64,000 nucleotides of DNA from Xylanibacter muris (GCF_013166605.1 NZ_JABKKF010000001.1:62001-126000), one strand, 5' to 3'. Positions 19,362 through 27,795 are shown, counted from the stretch's first letter. Made by a program: numbers and translations. The notes: generated by a model not told the origin, from the sequence alone.

Positions 19362-20534
19362 TTAGTGTGAGTGTCCGTGGCTCTCCGGCATCACGGCCGA
19401 CATCGCAGCCAGCTTCACCTGATATGCTCCGCGGACGACAACCTTCTCGCCCGGTTTTAGTCCGGAAAGCACCCTCACGCGCTCTCCGTCACCGTCACCG
19501 ACCGTCACCTCACGCTTATGATAGTCTTCTGCGCCTTCCCGGATATAGACAAAATAAAGCCCTTGCTCTTCTGTCAGTGCCGACACGGGAACAGACAGCA
19601 CACCCTCCTGCACATCCGAAAGCAGATACACTTCCACGTATGCTCCCGGCATCACATCGGCAGTATTGTTGAACTCAAATATCACGGGTATATACGGCGA
19701 TACGCCGCCCGACGCCTTACCATACGACAAAAGCTTCCCGCCCATATTGTCCATACGGTAAACCTTATTGCTGTGCGGCACTGCAAAGTTGGCGTCCTTT
19801 ATTGAGGCCAACCGCCCGTAGAAACGTTCCGGCACATCGGCCCTGAGCTGCATGCGCCTGTTCTTCGTCACCGTCATCACCGGTTGTCCCACGGAAACAT
19901 ATTCTCCGTTGCCTACCATACGGCTTTTCACGTATCCGCTTATCGGACTGCCCACTCTCACACCCGCAGGTGTCATATTGGCCGCATGCGCCCCGTAAGC
20001 CGCACGTGCCTGCTCGTAGCTGAGACGCGCCTGCTCATATTCCTTTTGCGATATTATCCTGTCCTCCACAAGCTTCGAGGCACGCTCATAGTCTTTTTTC
20101 GCTGTCTCGTATGCTATCTTTGCCTTTTGCGAGGGATCACCGTCAGTGAGATTTCTCGCAGATATTGTCACGACAGTGGAACCTTTGGCCACAGCCGCAC
20201 CCTCTGTCATCACGGCCGGCGGATATGATACCACTCCGGCAGATGTGGCTGCCACCACATATTCATCGCCCATGGCAGCCTCTATCTGTCCGCCTGTGCG
20301 TATCACCTCCCGGAACTCTCCGGGCGACACAGTCTCCGTCCTCAGCCCTGCGGCGGCCGCCTGAGCCTTTGAGAAATATATCCCCTCATGTGGCACATGC
20401 CCTCCTTTCTCGTCACCGCCGGCAGCCACATGCTCCTGATGCCCTGTGCCGGACTCTTCTCCGTCATGACTGTGGCCGCATGACACCAATGCCGCCATAG
20501 TTGCCAAAACAAATATATTTAATTTCATTTCCAA
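19362..20534 (-). CDS. Periplasmic adaptor (membrane fusion) lipoprotein of heavy-metal efflux
   Basis: This HlyD/CzcB-type adaptor should link the RND pump to the outer membrane channel. The 390-residue protein has a lipoprotein signal (lipobox LVSC, Cys at about residue 20) and a histidine-rich mature N-terminus (CGHSHDGEESGTGHQEH) plus HGHSH at the extreme C-terminus, both plausible metal-binding tails. Coiled-coil, barrel-sandwich (VVAATSAGVV and SPISGYVKSRMVGNGEYV) and beta-barrel segments follow. It is first in the operon; a TATCTTTG -7 box and a perfect palindrome lie upstream. No metal-responsive regulator is encoded next to it. Confidence 0.88.
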   Translation of the reverse strand: MEMKLNIFVLATMAALVSCGHSHDGEESGTGHQEHVAAGGDEKGGHVPHEGIYFSKAQAAAAGLRTETVSPGEFREVIRTGGQIEAAMGDEYVVAATSAGVVSYPPAVMTEGAAVAKGSTVVTISARNLTDGDPSQKAKIAYETAKKDYERASKLVEDRIISQKEYEQARLSYEQARAAYGAHAANMTPAGVRVGSPISGYVKSRMVGNGEYVSVGQPVMTVTKNRRMQLRADVPERFYGRLASIKDANFAVPHSNKVYRMDNMGGKLLSYGKASGGVSPYIPVIFEFNNTADVMPGAYVEVYLLSDVQEGVLSVPVSALTEEQGLYFVYIREGAEDYHKREVTVGDGDGERVRVLSGLKPGEKVVVRGAYQVKLAAMSAVMPESHGHSH

Positions 20535-20690
20535 TGTATTTTTTATGCTTAATCATCATCACTATATCACACACCGCACTCTAACGGTATTGAAAAACTC
20601 TAATCAATGAGTTTTATAATTGTTTTCATTTTCGTTGGGAGGTAATGCGGAAAAGAATCTTTCCACCGACAATCCCCGACAATATGTTTG

Positions 20691-20698
20691 CAAAGATA
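20691..20698 (-). promoter_or_regulatory. -7 element of the metal-efflux operon
   Basis: The minus strand reads TATCTTTG, an exact -7 consensus, 157 nt upstream of the adaptor gene. A TTTG lies 25 nt farther upstream, longer than the usual 19-21 nt, so activation by a regulator is possible. Confidence 0.45.
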
Positions 20699-20710
20699 TC
20701 AATTAGTATA

Positions 20711-20725
20711 TGCAACCCGGTTGCA
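20711..20725. promoter_or_regulatory. Palindrome, candidate operator
   Basis: TGCAACC-C-GGTTGCA is a perfect 7+1+7 palindrome inside the promoter spacer region of the efflux operon. The position suits a repressor or MerR-like activator, but no regulator is encoded nearby, so its role is inferred from position only. Confidence 0.35.
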
Positions 20726-20939
20726 AACTTTAAATCCGATGAACGATTCGGGGTAAAAACATATAAGGGGATTCCACTTATTTACGATTATTATTGGTTT
20801 ATGTTGTAAATATGACATGAAACACGTTTTGTTTGTAATAGAAATTCATAACTTTTCTTGTTACGTTTTCGCACCACTTACCCTATTTTATAAATCATTG
20901 ATATACAACATGTTACAATAATCAAAAAGTGCACCAAAA

Positions 20940-21022
20940 ATGAACATGCCATTCTCGCTCGATGAACATGCTATTCATCGGTCGTGAATAGCATGTTCAT
21001 CGAGCATGAATAGCCTATTCAT
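20940..21022 (+). repeat. Array of four 17-bp palindromes at 22-bp period, copy 1
   Basis: Units begin at 20940, 20962, 20984 and 21006, exactly 22 bp apart. Each is a near-palindrome, for example ATGAACATGCTATTCAT and ATGAATAGCCTATTCAT. Homology to the minus-strand copy at 58154-58236 extends upstream to about 20895, giving an element of roughly 140 bp. A degenerate fifth unit follows at 21023. Confidence 0.8.
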
Positions 21023-21492
21023 TGAAAGAGAATTTTACAGGCACCCAAATATGTAAAACCATTTCAAATAACACACCGGCAACTTTATCTGAATCAATAA
21101 TGTGAGCTATAGTAAGATTCAATATGGCTTCAGGCAAGAAAACCTGCGCTATAATAATTTTATTATGAATAATAACAATATTCCGCATCTTTGCTTCCTT
21201 TGTATGCCACACTGAAACTTCGACTTGTCTGGATAGGCTTGACAAGGCAAGCAATAAAGTGCGAACTTGTTCGGGCAGTTGTACGGTAGGTTGTCTGGTA
21301 CTTATACGGTTGACAAGATGCACCGGTTCTGTGATCGGTCATTCGTGGAGGACAGAAGCGTAAAAACGATCGCCACAAATTCGGACTTGACTTTAGAAAA
21401 GTATCCCAACGGGATGACAATCAATGCAATAAGCGGACAGACAGGAAATTAAGTTAAAAATATAAAAACACGAAAAACAGCCATGAAATATC

Positions 21493-21523
21493 TTTGCAAT
21501 ATTGCTTTTTTTAACTATCTTTG
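21493..21523 (+). promoter_or_regulatory. Promoter of the secreted-protein island
   Basis: TTTG (21493-21496), 19 nt, TATCTTTG (21516-21523): an exact Bacteroidetes promoter. The leader to the gene at 21593 would be about 65 nt and ends with the 37-nt block shared with the gene at 26801. Confidence 0.8.
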
Positions 21524-21551
21524 AACGCAATAGTCCAACACTACACGAAAC

Positions 21552-21588
21552 CAATAACAACTATATACCAAATAACTTAAAACCAATA
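21552..21588 (+). repeat. 37-nt conserved leader block, copy 1
   Basis: This block, starting CAATAACAACTATATACC, is identical over 37 nt to 26760-26796. Both copies end 4 nt before the start codon of a secreted-protein gene, so it probably acts in translation initiation or post-transcriptional control of both. Confidence 0.7.
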
Positions 21589-21592
21589 GATT

Positions 21593-22843
21593 ATGAAGAA
21601 AACAATCATTACTCTTATCATGAGTTGTGCCGTATCCGTATCATACGCACAACTGAAAGTATTCCAAAACGGAAACGTACTGCTGAACTCAGACTGCGAC
21701 ACCGCAAAGTCCGCACTGTCAATTGCCTGCGAAGGGGAAAAGAACTATACAATCAGGTCGCGGACGGACATGAACGGTATAAACTGCGTTGTCGACGGTA
21801 ACAGCCTCAACTGGGGATTCGGAGGAGACTTCCTTACTTTCTGCGACAATACTAACTTCAGCGTCGGAGTGAAGGGAGAGATACGCTCACAGGGATTCCT
21901 GGAAAGAACATGCGGACGCGCATTCGGAGTCATCGGCTCAGCAGGATTCGCAACATCGGGATGGAACTACGGTGTGTTCGGACGACTGGACGGGACTACA
22001 AGCGGGGCGGCCGTATACGGAACGACCGACAAGACAGAAAACGGAATAGGGCTAAAAAAGAGATACGCCGGATACTTCAACGGAGAAGTCGGAATTAGCG
22101 GAAACCTGAAAGTAAACGGAAGCATCGACGGAGTGCTTATAGGTATGGCCGTTGAGCAGGAAGGGGAAACAAGGATGAACGCAAGGGCAGGAAACGAAAC
22201 CGCAATGGAGACAGAGACCGTGCACGACAAGCTCACGGGAATATCAGCCGTGGCATACAGGCACCAACTGCCGGCAAAGGCACCGGCAATGGCCGGTGAC
22301 ACAACCCAAACGGTAAGGGGCATCGGAGCAATAGAGGCGCAGAACCTCTCCAAGACACATTACGCACTGTCGGCGGAACAGCTGGAAGCTGTATACCCTG
22401 ACCTCGTATACACAAAGGAGGACGGAACGAAAGCAATAAACTACATGGAGCTTATACCGCTGCTCGTACAGTCTATCGGTGAGCTTAGCGCAAAGATAGA
22501 ACAGCTCGAGAATCCATCGGGAAGACAGGCAACGCCGAAACAGCAGGCCGCAACGGCTTGCATAAGCAACTCTTCCATATCGGAGGCTTCCCTCTCGCAA
22601 AACAAACCTAACCCGTTTGTCACGTCAACGGACATAAAGGTAAACATCCCGACATCTGCAAACACTGCCATGCTGAACATCTACGACCTTAGCGGGAAGC
22701 AGATAAAAGGCATCCAGGTAAACGAACGCGGGGAACATTCCATCTATGTCACTTCAGAAGGTCTCGCACCGGGAATGTATATCTACAGCCTCATCATAGA
22801 CGGAAAGCTTATTGACACTAAAAGAATGGTTGTAACACAGTAA
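21593..22843 (+). CDS. Secreted S74-chaperone-like fibre protein with T9SS sorting domain
   Basis: The 416-residue protein has a signal peptide (MKKTIITLIMSCAVSVSYAQ), then a glycine-rich beta region (about 20-170) resembling repetitive fibre or tail-spike modules. A segment follows that looks like the intramolecular chaperone domain of S74/tail-fibre proteins (THYALSAEQLEAVYPDLV, then INYMELIPLLVQSIGELSAKIEQLE). The C-terminus is a typical T9SS type A sorting domain (NKPNPF about residue 340, NIYDLSGKQ, GMYIYSLIIDGK), so export across the outer membrane and anchoring or release at the surface is expected. No phage genes surround it. It is 10 bp before the protease gene. Function is otherwise unknown. 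Confidence 0.75.
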   Translation: MKKTIITLIMSCAVSVSYAQLKVFQNGNVLLNSDCDTAKSALSIACEGEKNYTIRSRTDMNGINCVVDGNSLNWGFGGDFLTFCDNTNFSVGVKGEIRSQGFLERTCGRAFGVIGSAGFATSGWNYGVFGRLDGTTSGAAVYGTTDKTENGIGLKKRYAGYFNGEVGISGNLKVNGSIDGVLIGMAVEQEGETRMNARAGNETAMETETVHDKLTGISAVAYRHQLPAKAPAMAGDTTQTVRGIGAIEAQNLSKTHYALSAEQLEAVYPDLVYTKEDGTKAINYMELIPLLVQSIGELSAKIEQLENPSGRQATPKQQAATACISNSSISEASLSQNKPNPFVTSTDIKVNIPTSANTAMLNIYDLSGKQIKGIQVNERGEHSIYVTSEGLAPGMYIYSLIIDGKLIDTKRMVVTQ

Positions 22844-22853
22844 AATTTTAGCT

Positions 22854-25172
22854 ATGAGAAACTTTATAATATACTACATATATGCATTTTGCGCCATACC
22901 TATTATGGCACAAAATACAATACTTTTAAACAATGGCAATAAAATAGATAAAATTGAAGAAACAATTCCTCAACGAAAAATAGAATCTGTTTCTGACGGT
23001 GTTGTAATTACATATATATTTGATAAAGCCATATCCATAGAAGATCCAATATACCAAGAAGCATCTATCTTAAAAATAAATGGATTCGGACTTAACGATT
23101 CCATTGCAACACCTTCTATTCTTTTCAGATGGGATACTTTCGCCATACCTGCAAATTCTAATATTGCAGTTTCAGTAATAGACAGCTCATTTATCGACTT
23201 ACCTATTGAACTTGCTCCTGCACGCCCCACCGTATTTGAAAGTAAACATAAAGGGTTTAACAAAGATAATGTGAAACCAATAAATCCTTACACAGGCTTT
23301 TTCCCTAAAGCAATCATTTCGTCTTACTATCTAAACAAATACAGAGGACAACCTTTGGCTAATATTTGTATAAACCCATTACAGTATAATTATGAAACTA
23401 AAACGACAAGAATATATAAAACAATTAAATATAAAATCACATTCACTACCGATAAGACAAAAAATATAGTACAAACTAAAAGGAGTATAAGTCTTGACGA
23501 TAACTTTATTAAAAACACTGTTTTAAATAAAGACATTACAAGTCCTTTAAAAGAGATATCTTCCAATTCAACGGATATAACAAAAGATTATCTCATAATA
23601 TCTGTACCCAAATATACAGATGCTGTAAATAAATTTGCAGAATGGAAAAGGACTTTAGGATTCCGCACCCATGTTTCCATAAGAGATACATGGAGTCCAG
23701 AAACAATAAAAGAAGAGGTAAAAAATATTTATGATAACAATGACGCACTATATTATCTTTTAATAGTAGGAGGGCATAATGACGTACCAGCACAACATAG
23801 TGAATATAAGACTCCACATTGTACAGACTATTATTATGGTGTAATGGGAGAAGAGAAGAACGCTCTTCCTGATATATATCGCGGAAGACTACTTGTTTCC
23901 ACTGCAGAAGAAGCAACTATTGTTGTAAATAAAATAATTAATTATGAGAAAAATCCGGTTTTAAATAAAGATTTTTATACCAATGGTCTACATTGCGGTT
24001 TTTTTCAAGACAATAACAATGACGGATATGAAGATACAAGATTTATCAAAACATTGGAGGATATAAGATGGTATATGATAGACAACTATCATTTAATAGA
24101 TGGAAGCTTTGTTTATGAAGCATATTCATCTACAAATCCACAATATTGGAACAATGGGAAATTCTCATTTGGAGAACCATTGCCCTATTATTTGAAAAGG
24201 AATAACTACAATTGGGAAGGAAACATTGACGAAATATATGAAAATTTTGATTACGGAGCATTATACGTTGTATATCGTGGACATGGAAATATTGACAGAT
24301 GGGGGATGCCATCTTTTAGAAATCAAGAAGTGAATCAACTAAAGAATGACAACAAACTACCAGTTATTTTCAGCATTACATGTCTTACCGGTAAATTTGA
24401 CGACACTACAAGTTGTTTGGCAGAAAATTTCCTCAAAAGAAATGGAGGAGGAGGGGTTGCCGTTTTCGCTGCAACAGAAAATAGCCTTTCTGGGAACAAC
24501 GATGGTTTGATTTGCGGAATGCTCGATGCAATTTGGCCGACCCCTGGACTTATTCCTGAATTTAGATATCCGTTACCAACACCACCTACGCCTACACCAG
24601 AACCAACTTTTCAACTTGGACAAATATTAGAACAAGGATTAAAACGAGGAGAAGAAACTTGGGGAATGAGTCTCGGTGACGCAATAAAATATACAAGAGA
24701 AGTTTACCACTGCTTTGGAGATCCAAGTATGCAAATTTACACCCTATTACCAAAAAAATTTACGAACATAGAACTTTTCAAAAATGCAAATTCAATAACA
24801 GTAAATACCAATGGAGACATTGCAAATATCGCATTCTACAACAAACTAACAAACAATGTAACAACCTATCAAGGATGCTCTGCCAGTTACACGGGAAACA
24901 CAGATAACGTTATAGTTTGTGTTTCTGCACATAACAAGATTCCATATATTTATGACCCTACAGACATTTTATATATCCAAAATGAGAATATTGACGGCCC
25001 GAAAACTTATAATGCGAATATAATAAAGGTAGGTTCCAATATAACAGACACCAAACAGAATGGAGAAGTAAATTTCAACAGTGGAAAAATAACACTATCC
25101 GGCAAATACGTGGAATTAAACGGTGGAACAACAATAAACAAAGGGACAGAACTAAATATTATAACAAAATGA
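22854..25172 (+). CDS. Secreted C25-family (gingipain-like) cysteine protease
   Basis: The 772-residue protein has a signal peptide (ending IPIMAQ), an N-terminal propeptide-like region, then a C25 peptidase domain starting near DYLIISVPKYTDAVNKFAEWKRT. The catalytic pair is visible: His477 in YRGHGN and Cys510 in SITCLTG. The domain also keeps LLIVGGHNDVPAQ and YRGRLLVSTAEEA. A C-terminal beta module follows; I see no standard T9SS type A tail, only a FNSGKITLSGKYVELNGG repeat-like end seen in related proteins. Base composition is visibly more AT-rich than its neighbours. It starts 10 bp after the fibre gene and overlaps the next gene by 4 bp (ATGA), indicating an operon. Confidence 0.88.
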   Translation: MRNFIIYYIYAFCAIPIMAQNTILLNNGNKIDKIEETIPQRKIESVSDGVVITYIFDKAISIEDPIYQEASILKINGFGLNDSIATPSILFRWDTFAIPANSNIAVSVIDSSFIDLPIELAPARPTVFESKHKGFNKDNVKPINPYTGFFPKAIISSYYLNKYRGQPLANICINPLQYNYETKTTRIYKTIKYKITFTTDKTKNIVQTKRSISLDDNFIKNTVLNKDITSPLKEISSNSTDITKDYLIISVPKYTDAVNKFAEWKRTLGFRTHVSIRDTWSPETIKEEVKNIYDNNDALYYLLIVGGHNDVPAQHSEYKTPHCTDYYYGVMGEEKNALPDIYRGRLLVSTAEEATIVVNKIINYEKNPVLNKDFYTNGLHCGFFQDNNNDGYEDTRFIKTLEDIRWYMIDNYHLIDGSFVYEAYSSTNPQYWNNGKFSFGEPLPYYLKRNNYNWEGNIDEIYENFDYGALYVVYRGHGNIDRWGMPSFRNQEVNQLKNDNKLPVIFSITCLTGKFDDTTSCLAENFLKRNGGGGVAVFAATENSLSGNNDGLICGMLDAIWPTPGLIPEFRYPLPTPPTPTPEPTFQLGQILEQGLKRGEETWGMSLGDAIKYTREVYHCFGDPSMQIYTLLPKKFTNIELFKNANSITVNTNGDIANIAFYNKLTNNVTTYQGCSASYTGNTDNVIVCVSAHNKIPYIYDPTDILYIQNENIDGPKTYNANIIKVGSNITDTKQNGEVNFNSGKITLSGKYVELNGGTTINKGTELNIITK

Positions 25173-26686
25173 AAACATCAGGACTCTTATTAGCATTACT
25201 ATCGGCCATGTCGTTTACAGGCATCAAGGCCGACGATACGAACACAAACGATTTCCGTTTGGAAATAACCTATATGTGTACAGATTATTTGGACTGGTTC
25301 GTCGCATCCAACTACGAAATGCATTATATTATGGAGGATGTAAGCTTCTTCACAGAAGACGGCAAGACTATAGACGTCAACGGAAAGAAATATCACAAGC
25401 TTTACGCAGTCCCTACGGTTTATGATGCACCAATCAACGCACCGCTACGCATGACAGCGGAAGAGGCCATGTACAGGTTTGGAATAAGGATGGAGAACGG
25501 CCGGCTGCTCGCCGACTACAACGGCTATATGTCTCTGCTAAAGAACGACAAGACGGGATTCACGCCCCTTGGAGACATCAATTATATTCCATACGAAGTG
25601 ACCGACGAGGGAGAATTGGTATTGTATGACTTCAACATGAAAACGGGCGACAAATTCCGCAGCGTAGAGGGGCACGACGACATCAGCCTTATAGACATAA
25701 AAACGGTAGATATGGCAGAAGGCGACAATAAAAAACTGCTCACATTCAGCAACGGGGCAAAGGTGATTGAAGGCATGGGCTGCATAAACTCACCGGGAAT
25801 GTTCTTCGGATGGCTCAACCCCGAGACACAGAACGACAACCAGTTTGTGGCAATGAGATATTCGGTAATAACCATGAACGGAAAAGAAACAGTATACTCA
25901 ACCCCTACAAAAGAGACTGTAAAAGCCACATTCAAGTCGATGCTCGACGGAAAGACACGCTGGAACTTCTACACGGCTACGCTTACCGACAGGAAGCAGA
26001 TAACCGGAAAGACAGAATATACCATATTTGCAGACAACAACATGACGTCGAAAAACGGGAAAATATACCGCAGTCTGTGCATGACGGGAAACGGGGAGAC
26101 AAAGCGGTTGCCAGCCATGAGAGAGGAGAACGGCCGGGTGTATGCCGACAGAGAGGAATATATGAGTGTGGCCGGCTCGGGAACGACCTATCCGGCCGTG
26201 TTTACAGAATACATACCGTATACGGACAACGAGAGCACAGAACTGACTGTGTATGACTTCAACATGAAGACAGGTGACAAATTGCGCTCGGTGGCCGGCA
26301 ACGAAGATGTGACAGTAGTGAACGTGAGGGACACTACAACGGCAGACTACAACACGCGCAGGATGCTCATACTAAGCAACGGAACAAGGATTGTAGAAGG
26401 AATAGGATGCATCGTATCGCAAACAGTGAAAGAGAACAGCAAGGAAGTTGTCGGAGAAACTGCATTTACAACATTCGGTGATTTCATAAAATACAAAACT
26501 CAGGTATATGCCAAAAGCGAAAAAGATGTGATATCCGACATCACAACAGGAATGGATTCTCCTGACATTACAGGAGAAAAAAACAGACAGAAGGAAAGAA
26601 TATACAACATCAGTGGACAGAGACTTACTCAAAAACCCACACACGGAATATATATCATTAACGGGAAAAAAACAACAGGGAAATAA
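25169..26686 (+). CDS. Secreted protein with duplicated domain and C-terminal sorting tail
   Basis: I do not recognise a named family. The 505-residue product has a signal peptide and two tandem copies of one domain, each ending in a similar block: YDFNMKTGDKFRSV then VIEGMGCINS in the first, YDFNMKTGDKLRSV then IVEGIGCIVS in the second. The C-terminus (IYNISGQRLTQKPTHGIYI then NGKKTTGK) is the short tail common on exported Prevotella-type proteins and probably a T9SS signal. Its start overlaps the protease stop by 4 bp, suggesting coupled translation; it may be a partner or substrate of the protease (inference). A strong hairpin follows. Confidence 0.75.
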   Translation: MKTSGLLLALLSAMSFTGIKADDTNTNDFRLEITYMCTDYLDWFVASNYEMHYIMEDVSFFTEDGKTIDVNGKKYHKLYAVPTVYDAPINAPLRMTAEEAMYRFGIRMENGRLLADYNGYMSLLKNDKTGFTPLGDINYIPYEVTDEGELVLYDFNMKTGDKFRSVEGHDDISLIDIKTVDMAEGDNKKLLTFSNGAKVIEGMGCINSPGMFFGWLNPETQNDNQFVAMRYSVITMNGKETVYSTPTKETVKATFKSMLDGKTRWNFYTATLTDRKQITGKTEYTIFADNNMTSKNGKIYRSLCMTGNGETKRLPAMREENGRVYADREEYMSVAGSGTTYPAVFTEYIPYTDNESTELTVYDFNMKTGDKLRSVAGNEDVTVVNVRDTTTADYNTRRMLILSNGTRIVEGIGCIVSQTVKENSKEVVGETAFTTFGDFIKYKTQVYAKSEKDVISDITTGMDSPDITGEKNRQKERIYNISGQRLTQKPTHGIYIINGKKTTGK

Positions 26687-26692
26687 GGGTAA

Positions 26693-26727
26693 TGTTTCGG
26701 TGCATGCCTCTTACATGCACCGAAACA
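26693..26727 (+). terminator. Hairpin ending the protease operon
   Basis: A perfect 14-bp stem (26693-26706 with 26714-26727) and a 7-nt loop, 6 nt after the preceding stop. The following bases are not a strong T run, so it may act by slowing polymerase or protecting RNA ends rather than as a classical terminator. Confidence 0.6.
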
Positions 26728-26759
26728 CCTACGCCACCGATATTTTAACAAATTGGAAA

Positions 26760-26796
26760 CAATAACAACTATATACCAAATAACTTAAAACCAATA
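26760..26796 (+). repeat. 37-nt conserved leader block, copy 2
   Basis: Identical over 37 nt to 21552-21588, ending 4 nt before the start codon at 26801. I see no exact promoter in the 73 bp between the preceding hairpin and this gene. Confidence 0.7.
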
Positions 26797-26800
26797 TACA

Positions 26801-27562
26801 ATGAAACACCTATTTTTTATATTTACTATATTTGCCAATGCCATATATATGCATGCACAAGGATTCAAACAGGGTTCCCAATGGTCTTACTATCTTCTGG
26901 TTGACAATGCAGAAAACACATACGCAGGATTCACCAAATATGAAATAGACGGAACATGCGAGATGAACGGGAAGACATACAACAAACTGTATTCAACAAG
27001 ATATTTAGGCAACGGACAGTATTCCGACAGGGAGTATGTGCTTGGCCTGCGTACAGAAAACGGAAAGGTGTATGTCTGTCAGGACGAATATAAGAATGTG
27101 GGACAGGGAACGGACATATACATGCCTTATCAAACAACAGAAGACAATGAAGTGATTCTGTATGACTTCACACAGAAAAAAGGAGACTTCGTAGGCGTGA
27201 CAGAAACATGGGGAGAAGATGCAATAGAAGTTGCAAACATTGAAAACACAACATTATTCAACGGTGAGTCACGTAAAAAACTCATGTTGTTTCAAGGATA
27301 TTGGATTGATGAAAACACACCGGACTACACCATACTCATTGAAGGCATCGGGTGTATAAACAGTCTCGGCCAACTCATCAACTATATCAACGCCATTGAC
27401 ATTCCCACCTACAGACACATGGGAGCATGCCTCAACCTCTACATCGAAGGCAACAGCGTGATATATAAAGCTCCACAATACTCCGGGGACCCCACCCAAG
27501 AACATCTCTCATACACCACATACAAGGAAGATCTTTTTTTAAGGACATCGTATCCGGAATAA
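26801..27562 (+). CDS. Secreted single-domain paralogue, sorting tail out of frame
   Basis: The 253-residue product has a signal peptide (MKHLFFIFTIFANAIYMHAQ) and one copy of the domain duplicated in the upstream gene (MNGKTYNKLYS, LRTENGKVYV, ILYDFTQKKGDF, ILIEGIGCINS). The frame ends at 27562 with an unrelated LRTSYPE after a run of seven T (27534-27540). In the -1 frame the sequence continues for 52 codons (27541-27699) with a sorting tail like that of its paralogue. Either the reading is interrupted by an indel (mutation or sequencing error), or the T tract allows phase variation or ribosomal slippage. As read, the protein would be exported to the periplasm without its outer-membrane sorting tail. 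Confidence 0.7.
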   Translation: MKHLFFIFTIFANAIYMHAQGFKQGSQWSYYLLVDNAENTYAGFTKYEIDGTCEMNGKTYNKLYSTRYLGNGQYSDREYVLGLRTENGKVYVCQDEYKNVGQGTDIYMPYQTTEDNEVILYDFTQKKGDFVGVTETWGEDAIEVANIENTTLFNGESRKKLMLFQGYWIDENTPDYTILIEGIGCINSLGQLINYINAIDIPTYRHMGACLNLYIEGNSVIYKAPQYSGDPTQEHLSYTTYKEDLFLRTSYPE

Positions 27563-27699
27563 AAGACATGACAGAAAGCGACAGCATGGGGCAGAATGAT
27601 TCCAAAGACATTATCTTTGACATTAGCGGAAGAATAGTTTCACAAATCAAGAAAAAAGGCATCTATATACGCAACGGCAAGAAAATAGCAGTGAAATAG
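27541..27699 (+). other. Out-of-frame C-terminal sorting tail of the preceding gene
   Basis: Read in the -1 frame relative to the upstream gene, this stretch encodes 52 residues including DIVSGIKDMTESDS, IIFDISGRIVSQIKKKGIYI and NGKKIAVK, followed by TAG. The pattern matches the tail of the paralogue at 26590-26686 and that of the protein at 58486-59826. There is no independent start with a signal peptide, so this is part of the upstream gene rather than a gene of its own. Confidence 0.75.
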
Positions 27700-27795
27700 A
27701 ATACACGGAAAGCGTTATTCAACAGCGGCAAACATAACACCTGCCACTAATGATATTTTAACATACCAAATACTTCTTTATACTGATATAAATAG

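Larger units (their letters stand above)
20535..21592. other. 1-kb gap without a convincing gene
   Basis: This divergent gap lies between the efflux operon and the secreted-protein island. It holds the efflux promoter and operator candidate, the 22-bp-phased palindrome array and the promoter and leader of the first island gene. A 61-codon plus-strand frame (21267-21452) and an overlapping 85-codon minus-strand frame resemble nothing I know and may be a gene remnant. Confidence 0.6.

Noticed and set aside
21015..21323. 102-codon minus-strand frame in the 1-kb gap as a gene
   Set aside because: It lacks any family resemblance, its end runs into the palindrome array, and it overlaps another frame with equally poor features. 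A gene remnant is possible but not supportable.
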